A stretch of 64,000 nucleotides of DNA from Riptortus pedestris (GCA_019009955.1 CM032233.1:122514501-122578500); one strand, 5' to 3'. Counted from the first letter of the stretch, positions 47,181-59,519 are shown. Notes: generated by a model not told the origin, from the letters alone. Made by a program: numbers and translations.

Positions 47181-47403
47181 TGAGTAGTGAAATATGTAAA
47201 TTGTGTACTTCTTGAAATAAAACATTATTTTCCATCCAATATTATGAAGGCCTTTTAAAATCTTTTAATTGGAATCAGAAATTTGAATTTCTGAAAACCC
47301 CAAATTTAAATATATTCTTATGCTCTTTTCATTCATTAGCTTGCTTTTTTGTTTTGTTTTTTTTTACTTCTTCTTTTTTAGTTTAGAAATGATTTTTCTT
47401 GTA

Positions 47404-50400
47404 TTATTCTGCCAGAAAGTTATAGAATGGAATTCTGTAACTAAATAATTCTATTTGAAAATGTGATTTTTCCTCTGTTGTAGCTTTATCCAAATCGCAC
47501 ATAAACTCAATTAGTGGAATTTTTTTGCCTGTTGGTTTAACAATGTAGAGCCTGCCTACTTCAATTAAATGTTTTATCATATCATTCACATCGTTAACAT
47601 AGTAGACATTTGATGACTTATTGTTTTCTTTTAATTGCATAACATCTAATGATTTTCGTCGAATCATCAGAACCTTATTATTTGGCAAATGAAGATTTTC
47701 TGCAGTTGAAGAATATTTTGAAGAACCTGAAGGAAACTTTAATAGGGACACCAGAGCACTTATAATAGGATTGAAGTGATATATATATACCAAATCATGA
47801 AAGGAAAGTAGCATACCATTTGGCAGCTCACAAATACCATTCCTGACTATCAATGCTAACTTTGAAACATTATAATTAATTTCATTTAGAATGTCACATA
47901 TTTTTCCACTAAATCCACCCGGTATGTAGAGGTGAATGTCGTGACCTCTTAAAAATATTTCATCCGCAATAGATTTGAGCTGGGATAATGAAATAAATAT
48001 CCCAGAAGGCAATTTTATCTGAATTGATTTGGGACGAAAAACTACCTCTAATGGCAAAGGAGTTACTTCTGAATAGATTTTTGTGTAAATAGTGTTTGTC
48101 TGCTTATTCAGAAAAAAATGAATTTTATATCTAGATAAAATACACTTATCATTTTTATCAATATTCTCATATTTCATATTTTTATGAGAAAAATTAGTAT
48201 CATTGGTGGAATCACATAAAGACATAGTTATGTTACCACTAAAATTAAACTGGTACATTCGATTTTCTAGAATACTACTGTCAAGCAAATTTGTACATAC
48301 CTTATTTTGTGCACAGCATGTACTAGTAGAGCATTGAGGCACCATACATTCACGTCCACACTCACATATCTTTTCAAGTAATCTCTTCATAAAACAATTC
48401 AAATCAACACAAGTGCATTTATTATTATTTGCAAGTGAACAAGCTTGAGAAAAAAGAGAACAGTCAGAAGAACATTCAGGCGAACCTGGTGGTTTTGGAG
48501 GGAGTGATGGTTTATCTGCTGGTGGGGGTCGTGTTGTTGGTGGGAGTGGAGTTGGTGGTGGTGGTGGTCGAGATGGTAATGGTGGGGGGGGGGGTCGTGG
48601 TGGTGGTGGAGGTGGAGGATGTGATGGTGGATACGGAGATGGCCGAGGAGGAAACCGAGGTGGTGGAGGCCGTAGTGGGGGCCGTGGAGGTGGAGGAGGT
48701 GGGGCAGGATGTGGAGGAGATGGTAGTTGACCTGATGGAGGATACTGTGGCTTTGTTGAAGGATTAGGTGCTATAGGCGATGGATGTGTTGGGGGTTTAG
48801 GTGGTGGAGGAGAAGGTGGTTTCGGTGATTGACCTGTTGGGGGTTGAGGAGCAGGATCTCTTGGGGGTTGAGGTGAAGGATCTGTTGGGGGCTTAGGTGG
48901 ATTATCCGCTGGGGCTTTAGGTGGAGGAGGAGAAGGTGGTTTCGGTGATTGATCTGTGGGGGGTTGAGGTGGGGGAGGAGAAGGCGGTTTCGGTGATTGA
49001 TCTGTTGGAGGTCGAGGGCCAGGATCTGTTGGGGGTTTAGGTGGGGGAGGAGAAGGTGGTTTCGGTGATTGATCTGTTGGAGGTTGAGGTGTAGGATATG
49101 TTGGCGGCTTAGGTGGATTATTCGCTGGGGGTTTAGGTGGGGGAGGAGAAGGTGGTTTCGGTGATTGATCTGTTGGAGGTTGAGGTGAAGGATCTGTTGG
49201 GGGCTTAGGTGGATTATCCGCTGGGGCTTTAGGTGGAGGAGGAGAAGGTGGTTTCGGTGATTGATCTGTGGGGGGTTTAGGTGGGGGAGGAGAAGGCGGT
49301 TTCGGTGATTGATCTGTTGGAGGTCGAGGGCCAGGATCTGTTGGGGGTTTAGGTGGGGGAGGGGAAGGTGGTTTCGGTGATTGATCTGTTGGAGGTTGAG
49401 GTGTAGGATATGTTGGCGGCTTAGGTGGATTATCCCCTGGGGGTTTAGGTGGGGGAGGAGAAGGTGGTTTCGGTGATTGATCTGTTGGAGGTTGAGGTGC
49501 AGGATATGTTGGCGGCTTAGGTGGATTATCCGCTGGGGGTTTAGGTGGGGGAGGAGAAGGTGGTTTCGGTGATTGATCTGTTGGAGGTTGAGGTGCAGGA
49601 TATGTTGGCGGCTTAGGTGGATTATCCGCTGGGGGTTTAGGTGGGGGAGGAGAAGGTGGTTTCGGTGATTGATCTGTTGGAGGTTTAGGTGTCGGATGAG
49701 AAGGTGGTTTCGGTGATGGATCTGTGGGGGGTTTAGGTGGAGAGTCAGTTGGGGGCTTAGGTTGAGGATTTTTTGAGGGTTTAGATGGTGGAGCGGTTGG
49801 GGTTTTGGGTGTAGGATCTGTTGTGGGTTTAGGTGGGGGATCCGTTGGGAGTTTAGGTGGAGGGTATGTTTGTGGTTTTGGTGGTGGATCTGTTGGAGGT
49901 TTAGGTGGGGGTTTCGTTGGAGGATAGGTGGGGGGTTTCGTAGGAGGATCGGTGGGGGGTTTTGGTGGAGGATCTGTGGGGGGTTTTGGTTGAGGATCTA
50001 TTGGAGGCTTAGGAGGAGGATATGTTGGTGGTTTTGGTGGTGGATCTATTGGAGGTTTAGGTGGGGGTTTCGTTGGAGGATCGGTTGGGGGTTTCGTTGG
50101 AGGATCGGTGGGGGGTTTCGTTGGAGGATCGGTGGGGGGTTTCGTTGGAGGATCGGTGGGGGGTTTTGGTGGAGGACCTGTTGGAGGTTTAGGTGGAGGA
50201 TCTATTGGAGGTTTAGGAGGAGGATATGTTGGTGGTTTTGGTGGTGGATCTGTTGGAGGTTTAGGTGGGGGTTTCGTTGGAGGATCGGTGGGGGGTTTCG
50301 TTGGAGGATCGGTGGGGGGTTTTGGTGAAGGGCCTGTTGGAGGTTTAGGTGGAGGATCTATTGGTGGTTTTGGTGGTGGACCTGTTGGAGGTTTAGGAGG

Positions 50401-51882
50401 AGGATATGATGGTGGTTTTGGTGGTGGATCCGTTGGAGGTTTAGGTGGAGGATCTGTTGGGGGTTTAGGTGGCTTCGGTGATTGACCTGATGAAGGTTGA
50501 GCAGCAGGATATGTTGGTGGATCCGTTGAAGGTTTAGGTGGGGGTTTCGTTGGAGTATCGGTGGGGGGTTTCGTTGGAGGATCGGTGAGGGGTTTCGTTG
50601 GAGGATAGGTGGGGGGTTTCGGTGGAGGATCTTTTGGGGGTTTCGGTGGAGGATAGGTAGGGGGTTTCGTTGGAGGATCGGTAGGGGGTTTCGTTGGAGG
50701 ATCGGGAGGGGGTTTCGTTGGAGGATCGGTGGGGGGTTTCGGTGGAGGATAGGTAGGGGGTAACGTTGGAGGATCTTTGGGGGGTTTCGTTGGAGGATCG
50801 GTAGGGGGTTTCGTTGGAGGATCGGTGGGGGGTTTCGTTGGAGGATCGGTGGGGGGTTTCGTTGGAGGATCGGTGGGGGGTTTCGTTGGAGGATCGGTAG
50901 GGGGTTTCGTTGGAGGATCGGTGGGGGGTTTCGTTGGAGGATCGGTTGGGGGTTTCGTTGGAGGATCGGTTGGGGGTTTAGTTTGAGGATAAGTAGGGGG
51001 TTTTGGTGGAGGATCGTTTGGGGGTTTCGTTTGAGGATCGGTAGGGGTTTTCGGTGGAGGATCGGCTGGGGGTGTCGTTGGAGGATCGGTGGGGGGTTTC
51101 GTTGGAGGATCGGTGGGGGTTTCGTTGGAGGATCGGTGGGGGGTTTCGTTGGAGGATCGTCGGTAGGTTTCGTTGGAGGATCGGTGGGGGGTTTCGTTGG
51201 AGGATCTGTGGGGGGTTTCGTTGGAGGATCGGTTGGGGGGTTTCGTTGGAGGATCGGTGGGGGGTTTCGTTGGAGGATGTGTTGGTGGTTTAGGTGGAGG
51301 ATCGGTGGGGGGTTTCGTTGGAGGATCGGTGGGGGGTTTCGTTGGAGGATCGGTGGGGGGTTTCGTTGGAGGATCGGTTGGGGGTTTCGTTGGGGGATCG
51401 ATAGAGGGTTTCGTTGGAGGATCGGTGGGGGGTTTCGTTGGAGGATCGGTTGGGGGTTTGGGTGGAGGATCTTTTGGGGATTTAGGGGGCGGAGTAGGAG
51501 GTGGTTTTTGTGGTGGATACTTTGGGGGTTTAGTTTGCGGGGTAGGAGGTGTCTTCGGTGATGGATCTGTAGAGGGTTGTGGTGAATCCTTTTGTGGGTT
51601 AGTTGGCACATCCGCTGGTTTTTCCGTTTCTGGTTGAGGTTGCGTTGGATAGTTTCCTTCGTTTTCTTTGGGTGTAGGTGCGGTTGCCGGCGATGCATTA
51701 TGTATGTTGCATAAACAATTACGTATTTGATTCATCCAGTATTGTCTACAGTTGCGGATATCTATTTTTTCATTGCATGTTGATAAGTAATGACCATAGC
51801 AATGCATGAGAAATGCTAATTCATCATAACTATTTGAAGAATTAGGTATTGAGCTGGATGACTGGGCAGTGTCACTTGATAC
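47404..51882 (-). CDS. Giant Pro/Thr/Lys octapeptide-repeat protein, last exon; unrecognised family
   Basis: One open exon of 1492 codons on the minus strand. A clear acceptor (aatgatgttaacag) ends at 51883, and the frame is open from 51882 before the first Met at 51807, so upstream coding exons probably exist outside what I can recognise. Order: ~70 residues with six Cys (HCYGHYLSTC...CRQYW...CLC); ~1000 residues of Pro-rich octapeptides, first PPTDPPTK-type, then a 32-residue unit PPTDQSPK-PPSPPPPK-PPADNPPK-PPTYPAPQ; a Cys-rich segment (CSSDCSLFSQAC... CECGRECMVPQC...CC); then ~300 residues with N-glycosylation sequons and four spaced LPxG-like repeats, ending NFLAE. It looks extracellular, perhaps a structural or mucin-like secreted protein. 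Function unknown. Plus-strand Gly/Val/Trp-rich frames over the repeat are shadows. Residues ~190-229 are read in a shifted frame (see findings). Confidence 0.65.
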   Translation of the reverse strand, partial: VSSDTAQSSSSIPNSSNSYDELAFLMHCYGHYLSTCNEKIDIRNCRQYWMNQIRNCLCNIHNASPATAPTPKENEGNYPTQPQPETEKPADVPTNPQKDSPQPSTDPSPKTPPTPQTKPPKYPPQKPPPTPPPKSPKDPPPKPPTDPPTKPPTDPPTKPSIDPPTKPPTDPPTKPPTDPPTKPPTDPPTKPPTDPPPKPPTHPPTKPPTDPPTKPPNRSSNETPHRSSNETPHRSSNETYRRSSNETPHRSSNETPTDPPTKPPTDPPTTPPADPPPKTPTDPQTKPPNDPPPKPPTYPQTKPPTDPPTKPPTDPPTKPPTDPPTKPPTDPPTKPPTDPPTKPPTDPPTKPPTDPPTKPPTDPPTKPPKDPPTLPPTYPPPKPPTDPPTKPPPDPPTKPPTDPPTKPPTYPPPKPPKDPPPKPPTYPPTKPLTDPPTKPPTDTPTKPPPKPSTDPPTYPAAQPSSGQSPKPPKPPTDPPPKPPTDPPPKPPSYPPPKPPTGPPPKPPIDPPPKPPTGPSPKPPTDPPTKPPTDPPTKPPPKPPTDPPPKPPTYPPPKPPIDPPPKPPTGPPPKPPTDPPTKPPTDPPTKPPTDPPTKPPTDPPTKPPPKPPIDPPPKPPTYPPPKPPIDPQPKPPTDPPPKPPTDPPTKPPTYPPTKPPPKPPTDPPPKPQTYPPPKLPTDPPPKPTTDPTPKTPTAPPSKPSKNPQPKPPTDSPPKPPTDPSPKPPSHPTPKPPTDQSPKPPSPPPPKPPADNPPKPPTYPAPQPPTDQSPKPPSPPPPKPPADNPPKPPTYPAPQPPTDQSPKPPSPPPPKPPGDNPPKPPTYPTPQPPTDQSPKPPSPPPPKPPTDPGPRPPTDQSPKPPSPPPPKPPTDQSPKPPSPPPPKAPADNPPKPPTDPSPQPPTDQSPKPPSPPPPKPPANNPPKPPTYPTPQPPTDQSPKPPSPPPPKPPTDPGPRPPTDQSPKPPSPPPPQPPTDQSPKPPSPPPPKAPADNPPKPPTDPSPQPPRDPAPQPPTGQSPKPPSPPPPKPPTHPSPIAPNPSTKPQYPPSGQLPSPPHPAPPPPPPRPPLRPPPPRFPPRPSPYPPSHPPPPPPPRPPPPPLPSRPPPPPTPLPPTTRPPPADKPSLPPKPPGSPECSSDCSLFSQACSLANNNKCTCVDLNCFMKRLLEKICECGRECMVPQCSTSTCCAQNKVCTNLLDSSILENRMYQFNFSGNITMSLCDSTNDTNFSHKNMKYENIDKNDKCILSRYKIHFFLNKQTNTIYTKIYSEVTPLPLEVVFRPKSIQIKLPSGIFISLSQLKSIADEIFLRGHDIHLYIPGGFSGKICDILNEINYNVSKLALIVRNGICELPNGMLLSFHDLVYIYHFNPIISALVSLLKFPSGSSKYSSTAENLHLPNNKVLMIRRKSLDVMQLKENNKSSNVYYVNDVNDMIKHLIEVGRLYIVKPTGKKIPLIEFMCDLDKATTEEKSHFQIELFSYRIPFYNFLAE
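48830..49690 (-). repeat. 96-bp higher-order coding repeat
   Basis: Each 96-bp block codes for four octapeptides. Blocks recur about eight times with small exchanges (PADN to PANN, PAPQ to PTPQ or PSPQ, PTDPGPR inserts). Near-identical DNA shows recent unequal exchange. Confidence 0.85.
50090..51480 (-). repeat. 24-bp coding repeat (PPTDPPTK)
   Basis: Tandem 24-bp units (plus strand: ggatcggtggggggtttcgttgga) with a run of five or six G in every unit, where slippage is expected. One 25-bp unit near 51228 and one 23-bp unit near 51108 shift and restore the frame. Confidence 0.9.
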
Positions 51883-52329
51883 CTGTTAACATCATTTAAA
51901 TATTATTATAATAATTAGGCACAGTTCTAATGATATATTGTTATATATTAATGTTGCTATAAATTAAATGATTACATTATTAATTTTCGTATTTTTAAAA
52001 TATGAAGTAATTGTCTGCTTGTCTTCTTCTTTTGTTAAAATATAATTCTTATTTTAATAGAAAAATATTCTTGGATAGCCATTGACAAATCATGGTGAAG
52101 AATGATCTTTATTTATCAATTACACACACATATATATATACTAAATTTAGTCTTATCTTCTTAGGAACCGAATTAAACTCTCTAGATCATTTTCGTCGCT
52201 TTTGGCCTCTAATTTCACCTAATGAACGTTTTCACACTACGTTCAGAGTTTAGAGGACCCTTAACCAAACTATAGATACATGTAAATACGCTGTGTGCTG
52301 TAAAATTAAGATTTTACCTTATTAACTCG
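51883..52329. other. Intron or intergenic DNA upstream of the Pro-rich exon
   Basis: AT-rich; contains the acceptor of the minus-strand exon at its left edge. No upstream exon recognised. Confidence 0.5.
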
Positions 52330-52952
52330 AATAGTTATTTATTATACAAGTGACGAAAGTAGATCATTTTACAACTCGAGTGAAACCTTTAATCGCTTCG
52401 CTCGTGTGGTAATTTCACGAGAGTTGTAAATTCTACTTTCGTCACGAGTGTAATATTAAATTTTTTCTGTAATCGTGTAATACATGATCAGATCTAACCA
52501 GAATATGAACAAAATTAGGATGTTGTGAAGATTATGGTATGTTGTTGGTAGGTTTTAAGCATGGTTGTGAAAGGTTATAAGCATAGTTATAAAACAACTA
52601 GTGATGATTGTGAAGTAGTGCAGTTATAAACAAGTGCAGGTTATAAACAAGGAAAGTAATTATTATTATATTTAAATTTTAAAATATATTGATTATTTCC
52701 ACCAATAATTCATTCACATTTCAATTTATTTTGTTAAAATAAATTCTTACAATGTTAAGAAACATTTAAAAGCATTTAATTTCCAACTTCAAATTTTTTT
52801 TTAATTTATACTTATTACTAATTAAGAAGGCAATTCATTTTCTTCACTTGTGAAGAAAGTGATTACTTTCTTCACTCTATTGCAAAATGTTTCACTTTCT
52901 TCACTCATTTCAGTTTAGTAATGTTACCATTATTCAACGATTACAGAAAAAA
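52330..52952. mobile_element. Hairpin MITE, copy 2
   Basis: Same element as 8022-8651 in the same orientation, differing at only a few percent of positions outside the loop. In the hairpin loop the sequence is 'ctttaatcgcttcgctcgtgtgg' where copy 1 has 'cgtttacccacacgagcgaagcgagtgtgg', so the inner hairpin is halved and one arm is flipped. Confidence 0.8.
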
Positions 52953-53535
52953 TATTTTTTTGTTCTATACAATACTTCGCATTCCAAGTTCATAGATGTT
53001 AATGACTGAAATCGGAATGGAGAAGGGTTAGAGGTGGATTCGGAAATTCACAATATCTTTGTGATTATAAGTAGAATCGAGAAATGTTGTATAACCTATC
53101 TTTTTAAACAATTGTTCTTTTGTACATTGTTTTCGTTGCTCAAATATTTAGCGACTTATTCAGTCTTTGTAATTTCATTCAGCCTTCAGTAATTCCCCAC
53201 TTCTACAGATCGGATTTTTACTCAGGAATATAAAATAAATTGTGGCAAAAGAATCAATAGTGTGTCATCAACAGGTGAAAATCTGTCTACTTTACGCATC
53301 CCTGAAGGACATCTTTTTTTATATAGTCTTCAGTAGTCCCCCCACTTCTACATAACCTACTTTATTGAACAAATTGTAACTAAACATCTCATGTACACCG
53401 TAAATCCTACTTACACAGACTACCTTCTAAGGGAGGAATGCAGAATAGACAATGAGATAAGATCTCCACCGTGGCAATAATGTGCGCGGGAAATCTGCTT
53501 AATTTCATGTATCACCATCTGAATTACGGAGTTTT
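52953..53535. repeat. Diverged repeat R subfamily sequence
   Basis: 'ttaatgactgaaatcggaat', 'cacaatatctttgtgattat' and 'tagaatcgagaaatgttgta' correspond to the R interior but with many differences. No ends visible. Confidence 0.45.
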
Positions 53536-53536
53536 A

Positions 53537-53675
53537 GCAAATTTCCCTTACCGGAAATCAGCATTTGAGGTTCGACTCATGTCGAGATTTTCGAAAAATT
53601 TTCTCAAATGTCCATCGGTCCTACCCAGAAGAGGACGAAAATTAGGTAAATTCAAAATTATATATATATATATAT

Positions 53676-53737
<62 letters not shown>

Positions 53738-53835
53738 TGATAACGCTCTAGCGGTCGCAATTTTTGTTCGATCGTTACCAAACTTGATATTTAATCTTTT
53801 TATGTAAAAAGGAAGATCAAGTTCGTTATATTAAT
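53537..53835 (-). repeat. Repeat R fragment with (TA)n
   Basis: Begins agcaaatttcccttaccgg (altered terminal palindrome), contains 'ccatcggtcctacccag', a ~77-bp (TA)n tract (53658-53734) and 'gataacgctctagcggtcgc', and stops near 53830. Confidence 0.75.
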
Positions 53836-53996
53836 TATAAATTAATATTAATTATTAAGAGGGCAATTCTCATAGAAATATTGCTATAGTCAAAATTTCA
53901 CTGCAGTGCAAGAATTTATTAAAATTGAACCTCAAATAAATAAATAAATTATCAAGACAAACGTGCTTTTCTATTCTCTCTTAATTTTTAGCAGAT

Positions 53997-54350
53997 TTCC
54001 TTTAAGGAAAATCAGCTATTGAGGTTGTACTCATGACGCACATTTCCACAAATGTCCTTCGATCCTACATAAGAGATGACGAAAATGAGGTCCGTTAAAA
54101 ATGTTACATGTCTGTTACAGGTTTTGCGGTTGTAATTTTTGTCGTTATCATAACCAAACTCCATTTCTAAACGTATGATGCAAAATTAAAGATGAAGTTT
54201 GTTAACAGCTGGGGGAGGGGGGAAATACGAAATTTTGAAATTTTTCCGTTATTATGAGTTGGATCGAAAAATTATGCAGAATGAATCCTATTGTGATATG
54301 TTTTTACTTTTCAGCCTTCTAAAAACCCCTCTCCTACTCATGCCAGAGCA
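53997..54350 (-). repeat. Repeat R fragment
   Basis: Starts agcagatttcctttaagg; conserved interior with 'gatgacgaaaatgaggtccg'. No TA expansion at the usual position, where it reads 'aaaatgttacatgtctgtta'. Confidence 0.7.
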
Positions 54351-54706
54351 ATACGCTGTTATATCATAAACCACTTTATTTTAAGCGTAAATGCAAAATC
54401 TTATTTTCAAGAGACCTTTATTATGCGAGATATATGCAAATTAGTTGAGCGATGGCGTCATCAATTGAGATTTTAAGCTCTTTTCTAGTAAATGTGTAAT
54501 TTATCTATACCACAATTGCTATTTAACAGTTCCAGTCAACACTTAAAATCATAAGAACGTATTTGTTTTTGTCTGAAATGGGACCTGGAGGAGATGAGCT
54601 TAGAGGTGGGGGTAAGTCGAAAACTCAGAATATCTTCGGTTTATTGCTATAGATCCAATCATGTGTAAGCTATTTATGTAATACAATTGTTTTTCTATGC
54701 GTTTTA

Positions 54707-54802
54707 GCAGATTTCCCTTAACGGAAATCAGCTATTGAGGTCGTACTCATGACGCGATTTTCGAGAAATTTCCTCAAATGTCCATCGATCCTTCCCGTGT
54801 GC
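54707..54802 (-). repeat. Repeat R end fragment abutting the microsatellite
   Basis: agcagatttcccttaacgg through 'tccatcgatccttccc', then the GT tract begins at once. Confidence 0.75.
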
Positions 54803-56455
<1,653 letters not shown>

Positions 56456-56456
56456 A

Positions 56457-56720
56457 TATTAGCAGATTTCCCTTAAGGGAAATCAGCTATTGAGGTTCTA
56501 CTCATGACAACTGTAAATCCACTACCCAACTCATAATAACAGTTAGGGGAATAGGTCCAATTTCAGCGATCAACGAACTTCATCTTCAGATGTAAAAAAA
56601 AAGCGTTTAAATATCAAATTTATTAACTTAAAATAAAATTTAGCGACCGCTTCGCGCTAACAGTTACGCACACACACACACACACACACTATATATATAT
56701 ATAGTTTTGAAACGACCTCA
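56457..56720 (-). repeat. Repeat R end fragment with CA/TA microsatellite
   Basis: agcagatttcccttaaggg at 56461 region; rearranged interior; (CA)n plus (TA)n at 56668-56702. The copy is chimeric in orientation: its right part reads as the forward strand ('aaaatttagcgaccgcttcg'). Confidence 0.55.
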
Positions 56721-56819
56721 TCGTCGCCATCACCTGAGTAGGGATTAGTGAAAATTTGTTGGCATTTGAATAGCGTCAACCTCCGGAAAAGGGGGGTGAG
56801 GTTTTTGGAAACTCAACAC

Positions 56820-57320
56820 TAAAAAGTCTCACGAAAGTGCTGCGTAAACTAAGCATAGTTTCCACGTGCTGGTATGAAACACTAGTGATCTCATCTCGCC
56901 ACATACTCTGTCTGAAAACCAGAAAGTACGAATTACTCGCTTAATATTTGAGTTACGAAAAAATGCATAGCACAATAATTGTAGATAACCAATATTTTAG
57001 CTACGTTGGTTCTATCATATTTTTCGAAACTCAAAATAACGCTGATTTTTTGATTTTCCGAATTCCCACCCCATAAACCCCTCTATTCCTGGAACAATTT
57101 CTGCCAATAACAAATATGATCTTTTCTGTTGGCTGAAACAGTTAAATGTCGAGTATGGTAGAGATCAAACAATTAGTGAAGTAACAGAAGTTTATATGTA
57201 ATTTTGAACGGACTTCGATTTCGTCATCTCCTAGGAAGGAACGATGGACATTTGTGAAAAGTTATGTCGTGTTATGAGTAGAATCTCAATAAATGATTTC
57301 CATCGAGGAAAACCTGCTAA
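56820..57320 (+). repeat. Diverged full repeat R
   Basis: Starts gtctcacgaaagtgctgcgt, ends near 57317 with 'gatttccatcgaggaaaacctgct', an altered terminal palindrome. The interior belongs to the second subfamily ('attactcgcttaatatttga'). Confidence 0.6.
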
Positions 57321-57744
57321 TACTCATAATAAATTGGTCGTATCTGTAATATTTAGGGACAAATTTGAATTGTTTATTTTCATTTAAAAACTTTCTTCAT
57401 ATATCCATCGATCCTACCAAGGAGATGACGAAACTGAAGGCCGTTCAAAATTATATATATATATTTTTTTTGCCAGTTAACGCTCTAGCTGTCGCAATTT
57501 TTGTTTGATTGTTACCGCACTCAAAATTTAATTGTTTTATGTAAAAAGATAAAAAGACTAATGGCTGAATTCGAACCAGTGGGAGGAGGGGCTTAGAGGG
57601 GGAGGGGGATTTCGAGAATTCGAAATATCTATACGTCGAATCGAAAAATTGTATAGAACCAATCTCATGGAAAATGTAATGTTCGATAAATGTTGTTATG
57701 CATTTACTCTCTAGCTTGAATATTAACCGATATATTTGCATTTC

Positions 57745-58510
57745 AGCAGATTTCCCTTAAGGGAAATCAGCTATTGAGGTTGTACTCATGACGGAATTTT
57801 CGAAATTTTTCTTCAAATGTCCATCGATCCTACCTAGTAGATGACGAAAATGAAGTCCGTTCAAAACTGTATATATATATTTGTCTGATACCGCTCTAGT
57901 GGTCGAAATTTTTGTTTGATCGGTACCAAACTCGATATTTAGTCGTTTTATGTAAAAAGAAAGATCAAGTTCGTTAACGGCTGAAATTCAAAATATCTCC
58001 GTTACTACACGTCGGATCGAAAAATTGTACAGAATCAATCTTATTGCAAATTAAATGTACTATAAATATTGTTATATACATTTATTCTCTATCTTGAAAA
58101 TTAACCGAGATATTTGCATTTTTATGAAGTCTGTGGTCGGGCATAGTTCAGATTAGGTCGGCCATTTCCGCCAGTACTCGGCTCAGGTGGAAGCTTCTTC
58201 TAACCTTACCTGTCGTTTCTATCCTTACCTTACCTTCGTTACTTTGTGAGATTTATGCAAATACGTTCTGTTCATCCGCCCCCTCCCTTCTTTAGTTCTT
58301 GGGCTACTAAAATTAGAGTTATTAAAATATAAATTATTCTTACAATTCAGAAGCCGTTTCAGTTGGGAATTTATTTTAATTAACTGAAAGATTTCTCATT
58401 AGCGTTTGTATTTAATCACGGTGGAATTGTGTTACCAGTATGCAGATTTCTCTATTGTAAAACTTCACATGGGAAATCTGCTTAGTTTACGCAGCCCCTG
58501 CGTGACGGAC
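57745..58510 (-). mobile_element. Full-length long variant of repeat R (766 bp) with readable insertion site
   Basis: Reverse orientation: starts agcagatttcccttaaggg, ends gcgtgacggac. It interrupts another R-related unit. The left flank ends 'tatttgcattt' and the right flank is 'tttttcagttttgagcc', while an uninterrupted relative at about 61556 reads 'gcatttttcagttttcagcc'. This implies a T-only target duplication of about three bases. The extra ~175 bp is interior sequence shared, inverted, with 59.1-59.35 kb. Confidence 0.8.
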
Positions 58511-58649
58511 TTTTTCAGTTTTGAGCCTTAAACAAACACCCACTTCTACTCATGTCATATAAACAATAAGCTGTTATATCATGAACCACTTCATTACAAG
58601 GTTAAATACCAAATATTGTTCTCATTGAACTTTTACGTTTTAAGTTAAA

Positions 58650-58830
58650 TGCAAATACGTGGCGCACGTGGGAAATCTGCTTAGTTACGTAGCTCCTGCG
58701 TGACGGACATTATTGTCGTCTATTAGGTAGAATCGATAGACATTTGAGGATTTTTTTCAAAAATCATTGTCATAAGTACAACCTCAACAGCTGACTTTCC
58801 TTAAGGGAAATCTGCTTAAATCGTATCGGA
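58650..58830. repeat. Repeat R end fragments
   Basis: RC of the 5' end (gggaaatctgcttagttacg ... gcgtgacggac, 58670-58708) is followed directly by a forward 3' end ('acctcaacagctgactttcc' to 'ggaaatctgctt', 58780-58817). Confidence 0.65.
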
Positions 58831-59072
58831 TATCATGCTCAATAGCTGATTTTCATTAAGTGTATTGTGAGGAAAGTAAAAATATTCGAAAATCAGACTG
58901 GAGGGTCAAGTAATTTGTCAGCTGAGACAGAGCAAACAACTATGAAAGCGTAGTTGACCATGAATTTAATGAGCCGTAATTGAACGCCTTTTACACTATA
59001 CATCTTCCTCAAGCTACAAGCCCTCAAATTTAAAGGCTTACACACTTACCTCCTTTCTCTCCAGTTATAAAA

Positions 59073-59350
59073 AAAGTCCGTCACGCAGAGGCTGCGTAAA
59101 CTAAGCAGATTTCCAGTATGAAGTATAACAATAGATAAATCTACCTACCGGTAACACAACACCACCGTGATATTAAGCGATTAAATACAAACGATAATAA
59201 GAAACCTCCCGATGGAAAGCATCTGAAATGTAAACTAAGAGTTGCGCCAACTTCTTACCGGAAAGAAAAACAATTACTGTAAAATATCTGAATATAACGT
59301 ATTAATTTGATTGAAAACTATTTACTATTATCTAGCACTGTAATTTATAA
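59073..59350 (+). repeat. Repeat R long variant, 5' part
   Basis: gtccgtcacgcagaggctgc start. From about 59100 it is the inverse of 61840-62085 ('ccggtaagaagttgg' and 'tttacatttcagatgc' there). No coding content. Confidence 0.7.
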
Positions 59351-59519
59351 TGTAGAATATTTTTTATCTCAATCAATCAAATTTAAGTAGTTCAAAGACT
59401 TAAGAAGAGGGGGGGTGGGTCACCAGAACATATTTGCATGTATCTCGTATAATAAATGTCTCTTGAAAACAATATTTGGTATTTAAGCTTCAAATGATGA
59501 GGTTTATTACAAACCGAGT

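Noticed and set aside
48429..51637. Gly/Val/Trp-rich plus-strand frames opposite the Pro-rich exon
   Set aside because: Complement of the Pro codons; the minus-strand frame is far longer, has flanking non-repetitive coding sequence and an acceptor.
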